Assembly (NCBI GenBank): GCA_031963005.1
Contig: JASSUL010000002.1
Coordinates: forward strand, 124,001 to 188,000
DNA: 64,000 bases
DNA from: JASSUD01 sp031963005
Lineage (GTDB): Bacteria > Pseudomonadota > Gammaproteobacteria > Burkholderiales > Burkholderiaceae
Direction of reading: 5' to 3'
Shown piece after piece: positions 1 through 8,640 of this stretch; position 1 is the first letter of the stretch; the number at the start of each line of letters is the position of its first letter. The translations under genes and the position numbers were made by a program. The notes beneath the pieces are model-generated. The model was not told the origin of the DNA, did no database searches, and saw nothing but the letters and a program-made list of their open reading frames with translations.

Positions 1-117
1 TTTCATGAAGCCACATTGCCGTGCCCGTTATGTTGGCCTTTAGTTTTGCGTAATCGAGCACTTTTAAAGACCTCTCCACTGCTGTATGGATTTTTTAGCC
101 GTGCAGCGCGCTCATAT

Positions 118-525
118 CTATTCTTGGCCATAAAAGGTTTGTACAGCGATATACGCTGTGATTATCGCAATGCCTGCCTCAGCGGCAGCGGTCAGAGCGT
201 ATAGTCCTAAGAGGCTTGATTGAATGTGTACAGGCACGGTGTTTTTGATGTGCTGATCAGATGTGTTCTGAATGACTTTGTAGGCAGCTACTCCTGCACT
301 TACACAACTCACAAGCGTGCAGAAGGAATGGTAGGCCGAGAGTTTACTGACTGCATTCAAGGGCGTGCATATATTCCATCTTTGAGGCTGTTTTTGAGGT
401 GGTTTTGCTGGTGTCCGAGCTTGTATTCGTTGGCGCCGCGATTTTGCGGCGTTCGCTTTATTGGTTTGGGGCGCCAATATCATGCTGTTATGGTTGTTAT
501 GAGGGCGGATGAGGGGTATATGCAT
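118..525 (-). CDS. small hypothetical membrane protein
   Basis: This 135-residue protein is not recognised. The first half is polar and basic (many Lys, Arg, Gln and Pro). The second half holds two hydrophobic stretches, about residues 70-88 and 107-128, separated by a short polar loop, which suggests a two-pass membrane protein with a long basic N-terminal tail. I chose the ATG at 525 because an AGGG purine run lies just upstream; an in-frame GTG at 549 would add 8 residues but lacks such a site. It stands alone, pointing away from metK. A soluble tail plus a hydrophobic hairpin recurs among the unknown proteins of this window (for example at 44.6 kb), but I see no sequence similarity between them. 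Function unknown. Confidence 0.5.
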   Translation of the reverse strand: MHIPLIRPHNNHNSMILAPQTNKANAAKSRRQRIQARTPAKPPQKQPQRWNICTPLNAVSKLSAYHSFCTLVSCVSAGVAAYKVIQNTSDQHIKNTVPVHIQSSLLGLYALTAAAEAGIAIITAYIAVQTFYGQE

Positions 526-549
526 TTTTTTCCCTGAATGCAAGGACAC

Positions 550-984
550 GCTGAATAGGACAGTGGCAAGTTAGTTTTATTTTTATGATGGAATCTTATT
601 GGACTGCATTGGTACGTGTATTTAGTTATATCCCATGTATCAATAAACGCCTTCTAGAAGAGGCCTAGAAGAGCGGGGAATAAATCTAAAAAGAATAGGG
701 GTAAATAAAATCGCCCTCTATCAAATAACTGCATAAATTTAGGAGAAGCCGCGATATAATGCAGTCCTTCGCCGAGTTAACCGACAACTTGCGGGGCGAG
801 GGCGTTGTGGAACCATTGCGTATGCATATGGCTTCTGTGGCGTAAAAAATCCGCTAAAGCGTCGTCGCTTCTCCTTCCGGAAGCTGGCGCGCACATCGAA
901 GTGCTCTGTGTATTTGCGCTGGTGTTCATCCAAGACCAGGTCGAATAAATAGGCACTCTTTATCCACCTGCTTCTTGAGGATAA
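550..984. other. intergenic region with metK leader
   Basis: No convincing gene lies here. A TATAAT at 755-760 could be the -10 element of metK, but its -35 partner is weak. If it is used, metK has a leader of about 220 nt. That leader has several short G+C-rich inverted segments, but I could not fit it to a SAM or SAH riboswitch consensus by eye. Confidence 0.35.
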
Positions 985-2178
985 GTGACTGTGTCCCATG
1001 ATTATCTCTTTACTTCTGAATCTGTATCCGAAGGCCATCCTGATAAGGTTGCCGACCAGATCTCAGATGCCATTTTAGATGCTGCGCTTGAGCAGGATCC
1101 CCATTCCCGTATCGCCGCGGAGACGCTGTGTAATACCGGGCTCATTATTCTGGCTGGCGAAATTACCACGTCTGCGCATGTCGATTACATGCAAATTGCT
1201 AGGGATACGATCAAGCGCATTGGCTACGACAATACCGAATTCGGTATGGATTACCGAGGCTGCACGGTCTTGGTCGCTTATGACAAACAATCTTTAGATA
1301 TTGCCCAAGGGGTTGACCGCGCGCATGACGATGATCTCGATCAAGGCGCTGGGGATCAAGGTTTGATGTTTGGGTATGCGTGTGATGAAACGACAGAGCT
1401 GATGCCTTTGCCTATCCATCTAGCGCATCGCTTGGTCGAGCGTCAGGCGCAAGTGCGCAACGATGGGCGTTTGCCCTGGTTGCGTCCAGATGCTAAGTCG
1501 CAAGTGACATTGCGCTATGTAGACAATAAACCCCATAGTATCGATACGATCGTACTGTCCACGCAACACTCCCCTGAAATCTCGCTGTCTGATCTGCGCG
1601 AAGCGGTGATTGAAGAAATCATTAAACCTGTGCTTCCTGCAAACCTCATTCAAAAAGAGATCCGTTTCTTGGTAAACCCTACTGGGCGTTTTGTTGTTGG
1701 CGGACCTCAAGGAGATTGTGGATTAACCGGCCGCAAAATTATCGTAGATACCTACGGCGGTGCGGCTCCGCATGGAGGGGGCGCATTTTCAGGGAAGGAT
1801 CCATCGAAAGTGGATCGAAGCGCCGCTTACGCAGCGCGCTATGTGGCTAAAAATATTGTTGCAGCGGGCTTGGCTTCAAGGTGTTTAGTACAAATTTCCT
1901 ATGCGATTGGAGTCGCACAGCCGACTTCCTTGATGGTGAATACCTTTGGTACAGGGCGCCTCTCTGATAGTGAAATCACCGCATTAATTCGCAAGCATTT
2001 TGATTTGCGCCCCAAAGGCATTATCGAGATGTTGGATTTACTGCGTCCGATTTATCAAAAAACGGCGGCATACGGTCACTTTGGTCGGGAAGAGCCCGAG
2101 TTTACTTGGGAAGCCTTGGATCGAGTGTGTGTCTTGGCAGACGAGCTGGAAGGATCGCGTAAGTGCGCTTCAGCCTGA
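985..2178 (+). CDS. metK: S-adenosylmethionine synthetase
   Basis: MetK makes S-adenosylmethionine, the universal methyl donor, from methionine and ATP in the cytoplasm. The 397 residues match the family length. The N-terminal GHPDK signature is at residues 17-21, the ATP-binding GAGDQG at about 121-126, and the glycine-rich GGGAFSGKD loop with following KVDRSAAY at about 264-282. The start is a GTG at 985 with TTGAGG just upstream; a second GTG at 991 is equally spaced for that site and would remove two residues. Two genes on are ahcY and metF, so three steps of the methyl cycle lie together, but a repeat element separates metK from ahcY. No damage is visible. Confidence 0.97.
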   Translation: MTVSHDYLFTSESVSEGHPDKVADQISDAILDAALEQDPHSRIAAETLCNTGLIILAGEITTSAHVDYMQIARDTIKRIGYDNTEFGMDYRGCTVLVAYDKQSLDIAQGVDRAHDDDLDQGAGDQGLMFGYACDETTELMPLPIHLAHRLVERQAQVRNDGRLPWLRPDAKSQVTLRYVDNKPHSIDTIVLSTQHSPEISLSDLREAVIEEIIKPVLPANLIQKEIRFLVNPTGRFVVGGPQGDCGLTGRKIIVDTYGGAAPHGGGAFSGKDPSKVDRSAAYAARYVAKNIVAAGLASRCLVQISYAIGVAQPTSLMVNTFGTGRLSDSEITALIRKHFDLRPKGIIEMLDLLRPIYQKTAAYGHFGREEPEFTWEALDRVCVLADELEGSRKCASA

Positions 2179-2190
2179 GTACCTAGTATG

Positions 2191-2324
2191 GTAGGTTGGC
2201 GGTGAGGCACGGACTCCAACAAGCGTACAGCGGACTTTTAATTTTTGCTTATTGATAATCGTAAGCGGATCATCAAGGACGCCATGGGGTGCATGTTGGG
2301 GTTCTTTCGTCACCACCAACCTAC
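2191..2324. repeat. REP-pair element, family A copy 1
   Basis: This 134 bp element begins GTAGGTTGG and ends CCAACCTAC. Its two ends are near-perfect inverted copies of a ~31 bp sequence, and each end can itself fold through GTTGG/CCAAC. The middle (about 70 bp, including ATCATCAAGGACGCCATGG) is nearly the same as in the copy at 40022-40156. The arrangement of two inverted REP-like hairpins around a conserved spacer resembles a BIME/REPIN. It fills most of the gap between metK and ahcY. No target-site duplication is clear. Confidence 0.85.
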
Positions 2325-2414
2325 TAAAGCAAGCATCATGCTTCTCTTGAAATGCGCATGAAAGAAAAAATACAGAAGAAAAAATAGCACTTCAAATCTT
2401 TTACTTATTACTAG

Positions 2415-3887
2415 ATGACTATGATGTCTAATTTTATCGCGAATCCTGCAGTCTCTGAGTCTCATCAAGCTACGGCCTCGGAGGCTACGCATACCGATTA
2501 CTGGGTAGCCGATATAAGCCTTGCTCAATGGGGCCGGCAAGAAATAGAGATTGCGGAAACAGAAATGCCAGGCTTGATGGCATTACGCGAAGAATATGGT
2601 CAGAGCCAACCTCTGAAAGGCGCACGTATTGCAGGTTTGCTGCATATGACCATTCAGACGGCCGTATTAATTGAAACCTTGCAAGCACTAGGTGCAGAAG
2701 TGCGTTGGGCTTCTTGCAATATTTTCTCTACCCAAGACCATGCCGCCGCAGCGATTGCGGCGCAAGGCACGCCTGTTTTTGCCTTTAAAGGGGAAACACT
2801 CGATGAATATTGGGCATGCGTGCATCGCATTTTTGAATGGCCGAATGGGGTAGGTGCCAATCTCATTTTAGATGATGGCGCAGATGCAACGCTGCTGCTG
2901 ACCGTAGGCGCAAAAGCAGAGAAAGATATCCGTGTTTTAGCGCATCCCGAGCATGAGGAGGCAAAAGCCCTCTTCGCGTCGATTAAACAACATCTTGCCG
3001 AAGACCCACAATGGTATTCCAAACGTATGATAGGAATTTTAGGTGCCAGTGAAGAAACGACAACGGGTGTGCATCGGCTGTATCAGATGGAAAAAAATGG
3101 AACTTTGCCTTGGCGCGTTATCGACGTGAACCAATCGGTGACCAAATCCAAATTTGATAATTTATACGGTTGTAGAGAATCGTTAGTCGATGGCATTAAG
3201 CGAGCCACCGATGTGATGATTGCCGGTAAAGTGGCCGTGGTGGCTGGCTATGGCGATGTGGGCAAAGGCTGCGCGCAATCGCTGCGCAGCTTAGGCGCTA
3301 CCGTATGGATTACCGAAATTGACCCCATTTGCGCACTCCAAGCCGCCATGGAAGGCTATCGTGTAGTCACGATGGAAGACGCGGCAAGCCAGGCAGATAT
3401 TTTTGTCACCGCTACAGGCAATGTGGGGGTTATTCGCCATGAGCATATGCAGGTGATGCACGATCAGGCGATCGTATGCAATATTGGGCATTTTGATTCT
3501 GAAATCGATGTGGCCTCTTTGCGGGCGTATCCTTGGCGCAATATCAAGCCCCAAGTAGATCAAATTACCTTTCCGACAGGGCGGCGCATTACCTTATTGG
3601 CAGAGGGGCGTTTGGTGAATCTAGGCTGCGCGACAGGTCACTCCTCCTTTGTGATGTCGACGTCCTTTACGAACCAAGTGCTGGCGCAGATCGCGTTATG
3701 GACCTCTGCGGCCACCTCGGCAAATACCAAAAGTGTCGACGTACTGCCCAAACAGCTAGATGAAAAAGTAGCACGTTTGCATTTAAAACGCTTGGGCGCC
3801 CATTTAACGACGCTAACCGAAACGCAGTCTGCCTACCTTGGTGTGCCTCAAGAGGGGCCCTATAAGGCGCAGTCGTATAGATATTAA
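2415..3887 (+). CDS. ahcY: adenosylhomocysteinase (SAH hydrolase)
   Basis: AhcY is a cytoplasmic NAD-dependent enzyme that splits S-adenosylhomocysteine into adenosine and homocysteine, removing the product inhibitor of methylases. The protein has 490 residues, slightly longer than the usual proteobacterial ~470 because of a variable N-terminus. The NAD-binding loop GYGDVGKG is at residues 278-285. The conserved DGADATLL segment, the CNIGHF substrate-domain motif and the C-terminal PYKAQSYRY tail are present. Three ATGs (2415, 2421, 2424) compete as start and none has a good ribosome site. In many Burkholderiales this gene follows an SAH riboswitch; here the upstream gap is mostly repeat element A and I see no such riboswitch. 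metF follows 28 bp on, so the two are probably co-transcribed. Confidence 0.97.
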   Translation: MTMMSNFIANPAVSESHQATASEATHTDYWVADISLAQWGRQEIEIAETEMPGLMALREEYGQSQPLKGARIAGLLHMTIQTAVLIETLQALGAEVRWASCNIFSTQDHAAAAIAAQGTPVFAFKGETLDEYWACVHRIFEWPNGVGANLILDDGADATLLLTVGAKAEKDIRVLAHPEHEEAKALFASIKQHLAEDPQWYSKRMIGILGASEETTTGVHRLYQMEKNGTLPWRVIDVNQSVTKSKFDNLYGCRESLVDGIKRATDVMIAGKVAVVAGYGDVGKGCAQSLRSLGATVWITEIDPICALQAAMEGYRVVTMEDAASQADIFVTATGNVGVIRHEHMQVMHDQAIVCNIGHFDSEIDVASLRAYPWRNIKPQVDQITFPTGRRITLLAEGRLVNLGCATGHSSFVMSTSFTNQVLAQIALWTSAATSANTKSVDVLPKQLDEKVARLHLKRLGAHLTTLTETQSAYLGVPQEGPYKAQSYRY

Positions 3888-3915
3888 AATCTGTTTATTC
3901 ACCGAGCGCTAATGC

Positions 3916-4821
3916 ATGGCCGCTTTCCAACTTTCATTTGAATTCTTCCCCCCTAAAACTCCGCAGGGGGTGGACAAGTTATCACACACTTTATTACAGC
4001 TAGCGCCTTTTCGTCCGGAGTTTGCCTCGGTGACCTTTGGTGCAGGAGGCGGTACGCAGCGGGGCACCCTGGAAATGGTGCAAGTGATTCTCGAACACCG
4101 CGCTAAATATCCGGGCGTGTTTAATGAAACCTTCACAGCAGTTCCTCACTTATCGTGTGTCGGCGTGACACGAGAAGAAGTGCGCGCGATGCTGGCAAGC
4201 TATCGGCAGCAAGGAATACGGCATATTGTGGCATTGCGCGGAGATTTGCCTTCCGGCATGGGGCGAGGAGGGGAGTTGCGTCATGCGTATGAATTAGTCG
4301 ACATTATCCGTGCAGAACATGGAGAATGGTTTCAAATTTATGTCGCTGCGTATCCAGAATTTCATCCAGAGGCCTTGAGCCCTTCGCACGATATCGCAGC
4401 GTTTGTGCAGAAAGTGCATGCAGGCGCCAATGCGGCAATTACCCAGTATTTCTATAATGCGGATGCCTACTTTCGGTTTGTAGATGCTGTACAGCGCTTT
4501 GGCGTGAAGGTCCCCATTTTTGCAGGCATTATGCCTATTACCAATCATGCCCAATTGATGCGTTTTTCTGCACTCTGTGGCGCAGAAGTCCCACGCTGGA
4601 TTGCGCGAAGGCTAGAAGAATTTGGAGAGAACCAACAAGCGCTGCGGGATTTTGGTATAGAGGTGGTTGCCCGTTTATGCGAGCAGCTCATTGCCCAAGG
4701 GGCGCCAGGTTTGCATTTTTATACTTTAAATGGTGCGCAAGCGACGTTAGCTATTTGTGAGCAGCTCAATCTGAAAGCCCAAGATGTGCAGACTGCGCGC
4801 GCAAACGGTATTGGTGCCTAG
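3916..4821 (+). CDS. metF: 5,10-methylenetetrahydrofolate reductase
   Basis: MetF is a flavoprotein that reduces 5,10-methylene-THF to 5-methyl-THF, supplying the methyl group for regenerating methionine from homocysteine. At 301 residues it is of normal bacterial length. The N-terminal SFEFFPPKT signature lies at residues 7-15, LRGDLP follows in the first third, and the conserved GIMPI and HFYTLN segments lie in the second half. The ATG at 3916 gives the expected N-terminus; an overlapping ATG at 3912 is in another frame. It lies 28 bp after ahcY and is likely in the same transcript. Together with metK and ahcY it covers three of the four methyl-cycle steps; methionine synthase is not in the window. 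Confidence 0.95.
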   Translation: MAAFQLSFEFFPPKTPQGVDKLSHTLLQLAPFRPEFASVTFGAGGGTQRGTLEMVQVILEHRAKYPGVFNETFTAVPHLSCVGVTREEVRAMLASYRQQGIRHIVALRGDLPSGMGRGGELRHAYELVDIIRAEHGEWFQIYVAAYPEFHPEALSPSHDIAAFVQKVHAGANAAITQYFYNADAYFRFVDAVQRFGVKVPIFAGIMPITNHAQLMRFSALCGAEVPRWIARRLEEFGENQQALRDFGIEVVARLCEQLIAQGAPGLHFYTLNGAQATLAICEQLNLKAQDVQTARANGIGA

Positions 4822-4860
4822 AAACCGTTTCTACCCCTCATCACCGTTTTTCTTATCGTT

Positions 4861-5862
4861 ATGCGAACCTTTTTTCGTCATCTCCTTTTGCTAGTGCCAA
4901 CCCTGATTGGCATGACACTGTTGACCTTTTTACTGATTCACCTGATTCCAGGCGATCCCGTAGAAGTCATGATGGGCGAGCGTGCGCTCGACCCTGAAGT
5001 GCATGCCGCAGCGCGACACCAATTGGGGCTCGACGCACCTTTACCCATTCAATATATGCGTTACATCACCAGTCTCCTCAGAGGGGATTGGGGCGTTTCA
5101 TTCATCACGCAAACTAGTGTATTGGAAGAATTTTTGCAGCGTTTTCCTGCAACGTTTGAATTGGTATGCGCAGCAATGTGTTTTGCTATTGGGATAGGAG
5201 TGCCGGCGGGGGTTTTAGCTGCGGTTAAACGCGGTTCTGGCTGGGATCGCGGTGTCATGAGCGCTGCGTTGACCGGGTATTCGATGCCTATTTTTTGGTG
5301 GGGCCTGATTTTAGTGATGGTGTTTTCGGTCCAATTTGGATTGACTCCGGTATCGGGCCGTATCGCGTTGGAATACAACATTCCGGTAAAAACAGGTTTG
5401 ATGGTGATCGACGCTTTTTTAAGCGGCGAAGAAGGCGCAGTACGCTCCGCATTGAGTCATTTGATCCTTCCTGCGGTCGTATTGGGTACCATCCCACTGG
5501 CCGTTATTGCGCGTATGACACGCTCGGCGATGCTCGAGGTGATGCGCGAAGACTATATTAGAACGGCGCGTGCAAAAGGATTATCTCCAGCGCGTATCGT
5601 ATTCCGGCATGCTTTGCGTAATGCGCTGATTCCGGTCGCCACGGTTATAGGGCTACAAGTCGGTAATCTTCTAGCGGGCGCTATTCTCACGGAAACGATT
5701 TTCTCTTGGCCAGGCGTTGGGAAATGGTTGATCGATGCGATTGGTCGACGGGATTATCCCGTGGTGCAAAGCGGAATTTTATTGATTGCTATATTGGTCA
5801 TGGCGTTGAATTTATTGGTAGATGCATTCCAGTCTGCTCTAGATCCACGTCTAAGAGGATGA
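4861..5862 (+). CDS. dppB: dipeptide ABC transporter permease DppB
   Basis: This is an inner-membrane permease of the peptide/nickel ABC transporter family (OppB/DppB). The 333 residues show an N-terminal membrane helix, the conserved LIPGDPVE loop at about 28-35, further membrane helices, and the cytoplasmic EAA-type loop around residues 230-258 (REDYIRTARAKGLSP) that docks the ATPase. It starts 39 bp after metF with no obvious ribosome site. dppC follows after ~120 bp. The binding protein (DppA) and ATPases (DppD, DppF) are not nearby, so they must be encoded elsewhere or be lost. Substrate is inferred from family only; oligopeptides or haem are alternatives. Confidence 0.93.
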   Translation: MRTFFRHLLLLVPTLIGMTLLTFLLIHLIPGDPVEVMMGERALDPEVHAAARHQLGLDAPLPIQYMRYITSLLRGDWGVSFITQTSVLEEFLQRFPATFELVCAAMCFAIGIGVPAGVLAAVKRGSGWDRGVMSAALTGYSMPIFWWGLILVMVFSVQFGLTPVSGRIALEYNIPVKTGLMVIDAFLSGEEGAVRSALSHLILPAVVLGTIPLAVIARMTRSAMLEVMREDYIRTARAKGLSPARIVFRHALRNALIPVATVIGLQVGNLLAGAILTETIFSWPGVGKWLIDAIGRRDYPVVQSGILLIAILVMALNLLVDAFQSALDPRLRG

Positions 5863-5983
5863 ACGCTCTGCAGCCGCGCTGGGTTGTGGAGTTTTTCCTT
5901 TCTAAACAAGCGTTCTATTCACAAGGTATTTTTTCCGATAGAGGATTCTGGCTAAAAAGGACCTCAAAAACAGGAATGAGGTT

Positions 5984-6892
5984 ATGAGCAAAGAGATGCC
6001 AGAAAATGAGGTAGTGCGAGTAGATTGGCTCAGTGATGTGCACGAACTCTGGCAAGCTTTTCGAGAAAGTCGTGGGGCATTGCTAGCAGCAGGGGTACTG
6101 GTGATTTTGCTGATATTAGCGCTAGGTGCGACATTTTTCGCCCCCCATAGTCCTATTGAACAGCATCGCGAGTTTGTCAAAATTCCTCCATGCTGGTTAG
6201 AAGGCGGATCGCGGCTCTTTTTATTAGGGACAGACGAAGCAGGGCGAGATATGCTCTCACGCCTAATGCATGGAGCGCGTCTGTCACTATGGATTGGAGG
6301 CTTAACGGTCGTGCTCGCCATGGGTCCAGGGATTTTATTGGGATTAGGCTCGGCCTTTGGCCCACCCTGGTTTGAAACGGTGGTCATGCGGATTATGGAT
6401 ATTCTGCTAGCTCTGCCCTCCTTACTATTGGCGGTGGCCGTAGTGGCGGTGCTAGGGCCTGGACTCACCAATACCGTATTTGCTATCGCACTCGTAGCGC
6501 TACCTAGCTATGTAAGACTAGCGCGCAGTGCCGCAAAGAGTGAGATGGGTAAAGAGTATGTAGTCGCTTCTCGAGTTGCAGGTGCAGGGACCTGGCGGCT
6601 CATGCTGTCTCAAGTATTGCCTAATTGCACGGCCCCCCTCATTGTGCAAGCAACATTGGGATTTTCCACTGCGATTTTAGATGCAGCCGCCTTAGGTTTT
6701 CTAGGATTAGGCGTGCAGCCCCCTGCCGCAGAATGGGGCGCTATGCTCGCTTCAGCGCGCGATTATATTGATAGCGCATGGTGGATTGTGACCTGGCCTG
6801 GTTTGACGATTTTGATTACCGTATTGGCTATTAATATTGTAGGGGATGGATTGCGAGATGCGTTGGACCCGAAATTAAAGCAGGTGATGTAG
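5984..6892 (+). CDS. dppC: dipeptide ABC transporter permease DppC
   Basis: This is the second permease of the peptide ABC transporter. The 302 residues hold a membrane helix near residues 34-52, the periplasmic FAPHSPIEQ region, the LGTDEAGRDMLSR motif typical of DppC/OppC, further helices and the EAA loop at about 190-215 (EYVVASRVAGAG). It ends with the usual LRDALDPKL tail. The ATG at 5984 follows a GAGG. It is paired with dppB and followed 37 bp on by a strong terminator, so the pair forms the end of a transcript. No ATPase or binding-protein gene is present. Confidence 0.93.
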   Translation: MSKEMPENEVVRVDWLSDVHELWQAFRESRGALLAAGVLVILLILALGATFFAPHSPIEQHREFVKIPPCWLEGGSRLFLLGTDEAGRDMLSRLMHGARLSLWIGGLTVVLAMGPGILLGLGSAFGPPWFETVVMRIMDILLALPSLLLAVAVVAVLGPGLTNTVFAIALVALPSYVRLARSAAKSEMGKEYVVASRVAGAGTWRLMLSQVLPNCTAPLIVQATLGFSTAILDAAALGFLGLGVQPPAAEWGAMLASARDYIDSAWWIVTWPGLTILITVLAINIVGDGLRDALDPKLKQVM

Positions 6893-6929
6893 AAAGGTAT
6901 TGTGAAACTATTTACACGTAGCATATAAG

Positions 6930-6962
6930 AATGCCCAAAGCTAAATACTTTGGGCATTTTTC
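6930..6962 (+). terminator. rho-independent terminator after dppC
   Basis: A perfect 11 bp stem (AATGCCCAAAG with CTTTGGGCATT, 7-base loop) runs directly into a T-rich tail. It ends the dpp transcript and separates it from the convergent F-box/LRR gene. Confidence 0.9.
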
Positions 6963-6981
6963 ATTTAGAGCGATGACCTCA

Positions 6982-8355
6982 TCATCTGCAAGATATGCCC
7001 TTTTTCTCCAGAATTCTACGGGTTTCATTGGTAACATTTTTGCAAAAGCTTAGATTCAATTTTTTCAAACGAGGGCATTTTTCACTCAGAGCGATGACCC
7101 CTTTATCTGTAATTTTTGGACACCAGGCTAGATCTAAGCTTTCTAAGGTTTTGCATTGTTTACTCAGCGCTATGATCCCTTTATCTGTAATTTTTGGGCA
7201 GCAGGCTAGATTTAAGCTTTTTAAGGTTTTGCATTTTTTACTCAGCGCTATGATCCCTGTATTTGTAATTTCTGAGCAAAATTCTAGATTTAACCTTTCC
7301 AAGGTTTTGCATTTTTTACTCAGAGCTATAAGGCTTTCATCGGTAATATTCTTGCAATAATTTAGCGTCAATTCCTTCAAATGCGGGCAATTTTCACTCA
7401 GAGCTATGATCCCTGTATTTGTAATTTTTGAGCAATCTTCTAGATTTAACCTGCCTAAGGTTTTGCATTTTTTACTCAGAGCTATAAGGCTTTCATCGGT
7501 AATTTTTTTGCAATAGCTTAGATTCAATTCCTTCAAATGCGGGCAATTTTCACTCAGAGCTATGATCCCTGTATTTGTAATTTTTAAGCACCATTCTAGA
7601 CTTAACCTTTCCAAGGTTTTGCATTTTTTACTCAGAGCTATAAGGCTTTCATCGGTAATATTATAGCAATGACTTAGATTCAATTCCTTCAAATGCGGAC
7701 AATTTTCACTCAGAGTCATGATCCCTATATTTGTAATTTTTAAGCACCTTTCTAGATTTAACCTTTCCAAGGTTGTCCATTTTTTACTCAGAGCTATAAG
7801 GTTTTCATCGGTAATAATCTTGCAATCGATTAGGTCAAATCCCTTCAAATGCGGGTAGTTTTCACTCAGAGCTATGAGCCCTTTAGATGTAATATTTCTG
7901 CATACATTTATTTTTAAATTTTTTAAATTTTTCGGAAGTCTTTGTAAATCATCATCAGTAAAATTATCTCCTTTAATTTCTAGGGTATGAAGCAGCTTGC
8001 CAGAATTTTCCTGAAAATCTTGTAGGAGCTTTTCAAACTGCTCTCTATTTTCAATTGTTTTATGAGCTGGAGCGAGAGCTTCTGCTGCAAAAAACTTCCG
8101 ATCAACTCGCTGTGCACTTTTACGATCATTTTCACCTAAATATTCAATGATTTTTGATAACATCTCCGGAGGAAGTTTATCTATGGGAGAATGGCGATTT
8201 TCTTTTTTATTTTTATTATTAAATAGGTTGGTTAGTTGAAAGCGGCTATTTCTGCAAGTTTTGCCGCTGAGTTGAGTGCTCGTCGTCTTTGTTTCTTTTG
8301 GAAATTTGGAATGCTGAAATGTTTCGTTGAAAGTTTTTATAATATTTTTGAACAT
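6982..8355 (-). CDS. F-box / leucine-rich repeat protein, candidate effector
   Basis: This 457-residue protein has a eukaryotic F-box/LRR architecture. Residues 58-92 match an F-box (LPPEMLSKIIEYL, then a basic helix ending RKFFAAE). Residues ~120-455 are cysteine-containing LRRs of the FBXL/AMN1 type, with repeated units such as CKTLERLNLE, CPHLKELNLS and ITDESLIALSKK. From ~250 on the repeats alternate as a ~52-residue pair encoded by a 156 bp DNA unit, so the array grew by recent tandem duplication. In eukaryotes the F-box binds Skp1 and the LRRs bind a substrate for SCF ubiquitination; a host-directed role here is inferred. There is no signal peptide. A small palindrome (8399-8418) lies in its leader. 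Coding DNA is AT-rich compared with dppC. Confidence 0.85.
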   Translation of the reverse strand: MFKNIIKTFNETFQHSKFPKETKTTSTQLSGKTCRNSRFQLTNLFNNKNKKENRHSPIDKLPPEMLSKIIEYLGENDRKSAQRVDRKFFAAEALAPAHKTIENREQFEKLLQDFQENSGKLLHTLEIKGDNFTDDDLQRLPKNLKNLKINVCRNITSKGLIALSENYPHLKGFDLIDCKIITDENLIALSKKWTTLERLNLERCLKITNIGIMTLSENCPHLKELNLSHCYNITDESLIALSKKCKTLERLSLEWCLKITNTGIIALSENCPHLKELNLSYCKKITDESLIALSKKCKTLGRLNLEDCSKITNTGIIALSENCPHLKELTLNYCKNITDESLIALSKKCKTLERLNLEFCSEITNTGIIALSKKCKTLKSLNLACCPKITDKGIIALSKQCKTLESLDLAWCPKITDKGVIALSEKCPRLKKLNLSFCKNVTNETRRILEKKGISCR

Positions 8356-8481
8356 ATGAAATGCCTTTCATAAATTGCAAAATAGCGCTTACCTGAGTGG
8401 ATCAAGCTTTATTGATCCAACGATAAAAAGCAATACGAATTACGAAATCCTATTGTGCTACACGAACTTTTTCCAGTTATT

Positions 8482-8541
8482 TAGTCGGTGCTGAAAAATT
8501 CTGTAAGCTATAGCGTAGCAAGACCGATCGAATACAAAAAA
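8482..8541 (+). repeat. family B repeat, partial copy
   Basis: The segment starting TTAGTCGGTGCTGAAAAAT and continuing through CTGTAAGCTATAGCG matches the left end of the repeat at 58779-59049. The similarity extends outward to a CCAG a few bases upstream. The right arm is not visible here, so this is a truncated or degenerate copy between two divergent effector-like genes. Confidence 0.6.
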
Positions 8542-8640
8542 TTCAAAAATTATCCTATTTCGTAAACAGTGACATCATTTCGTAAAATGCAGAAAAATTT
8601 CTCTGATTTTTAGAACAGTATAGGTTTTAAGGAGAGAAAT

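Noticed and set aside
760..984. Possible SAM or SAH riboswitch in the metK leader
   Set aside because: The leader is long and has a segment resembling CGAGG-GCG, but the rest of the conserved core and pairing could not be found by eye. A covariance search (Infernal with the SAH and SAM models) would decide.
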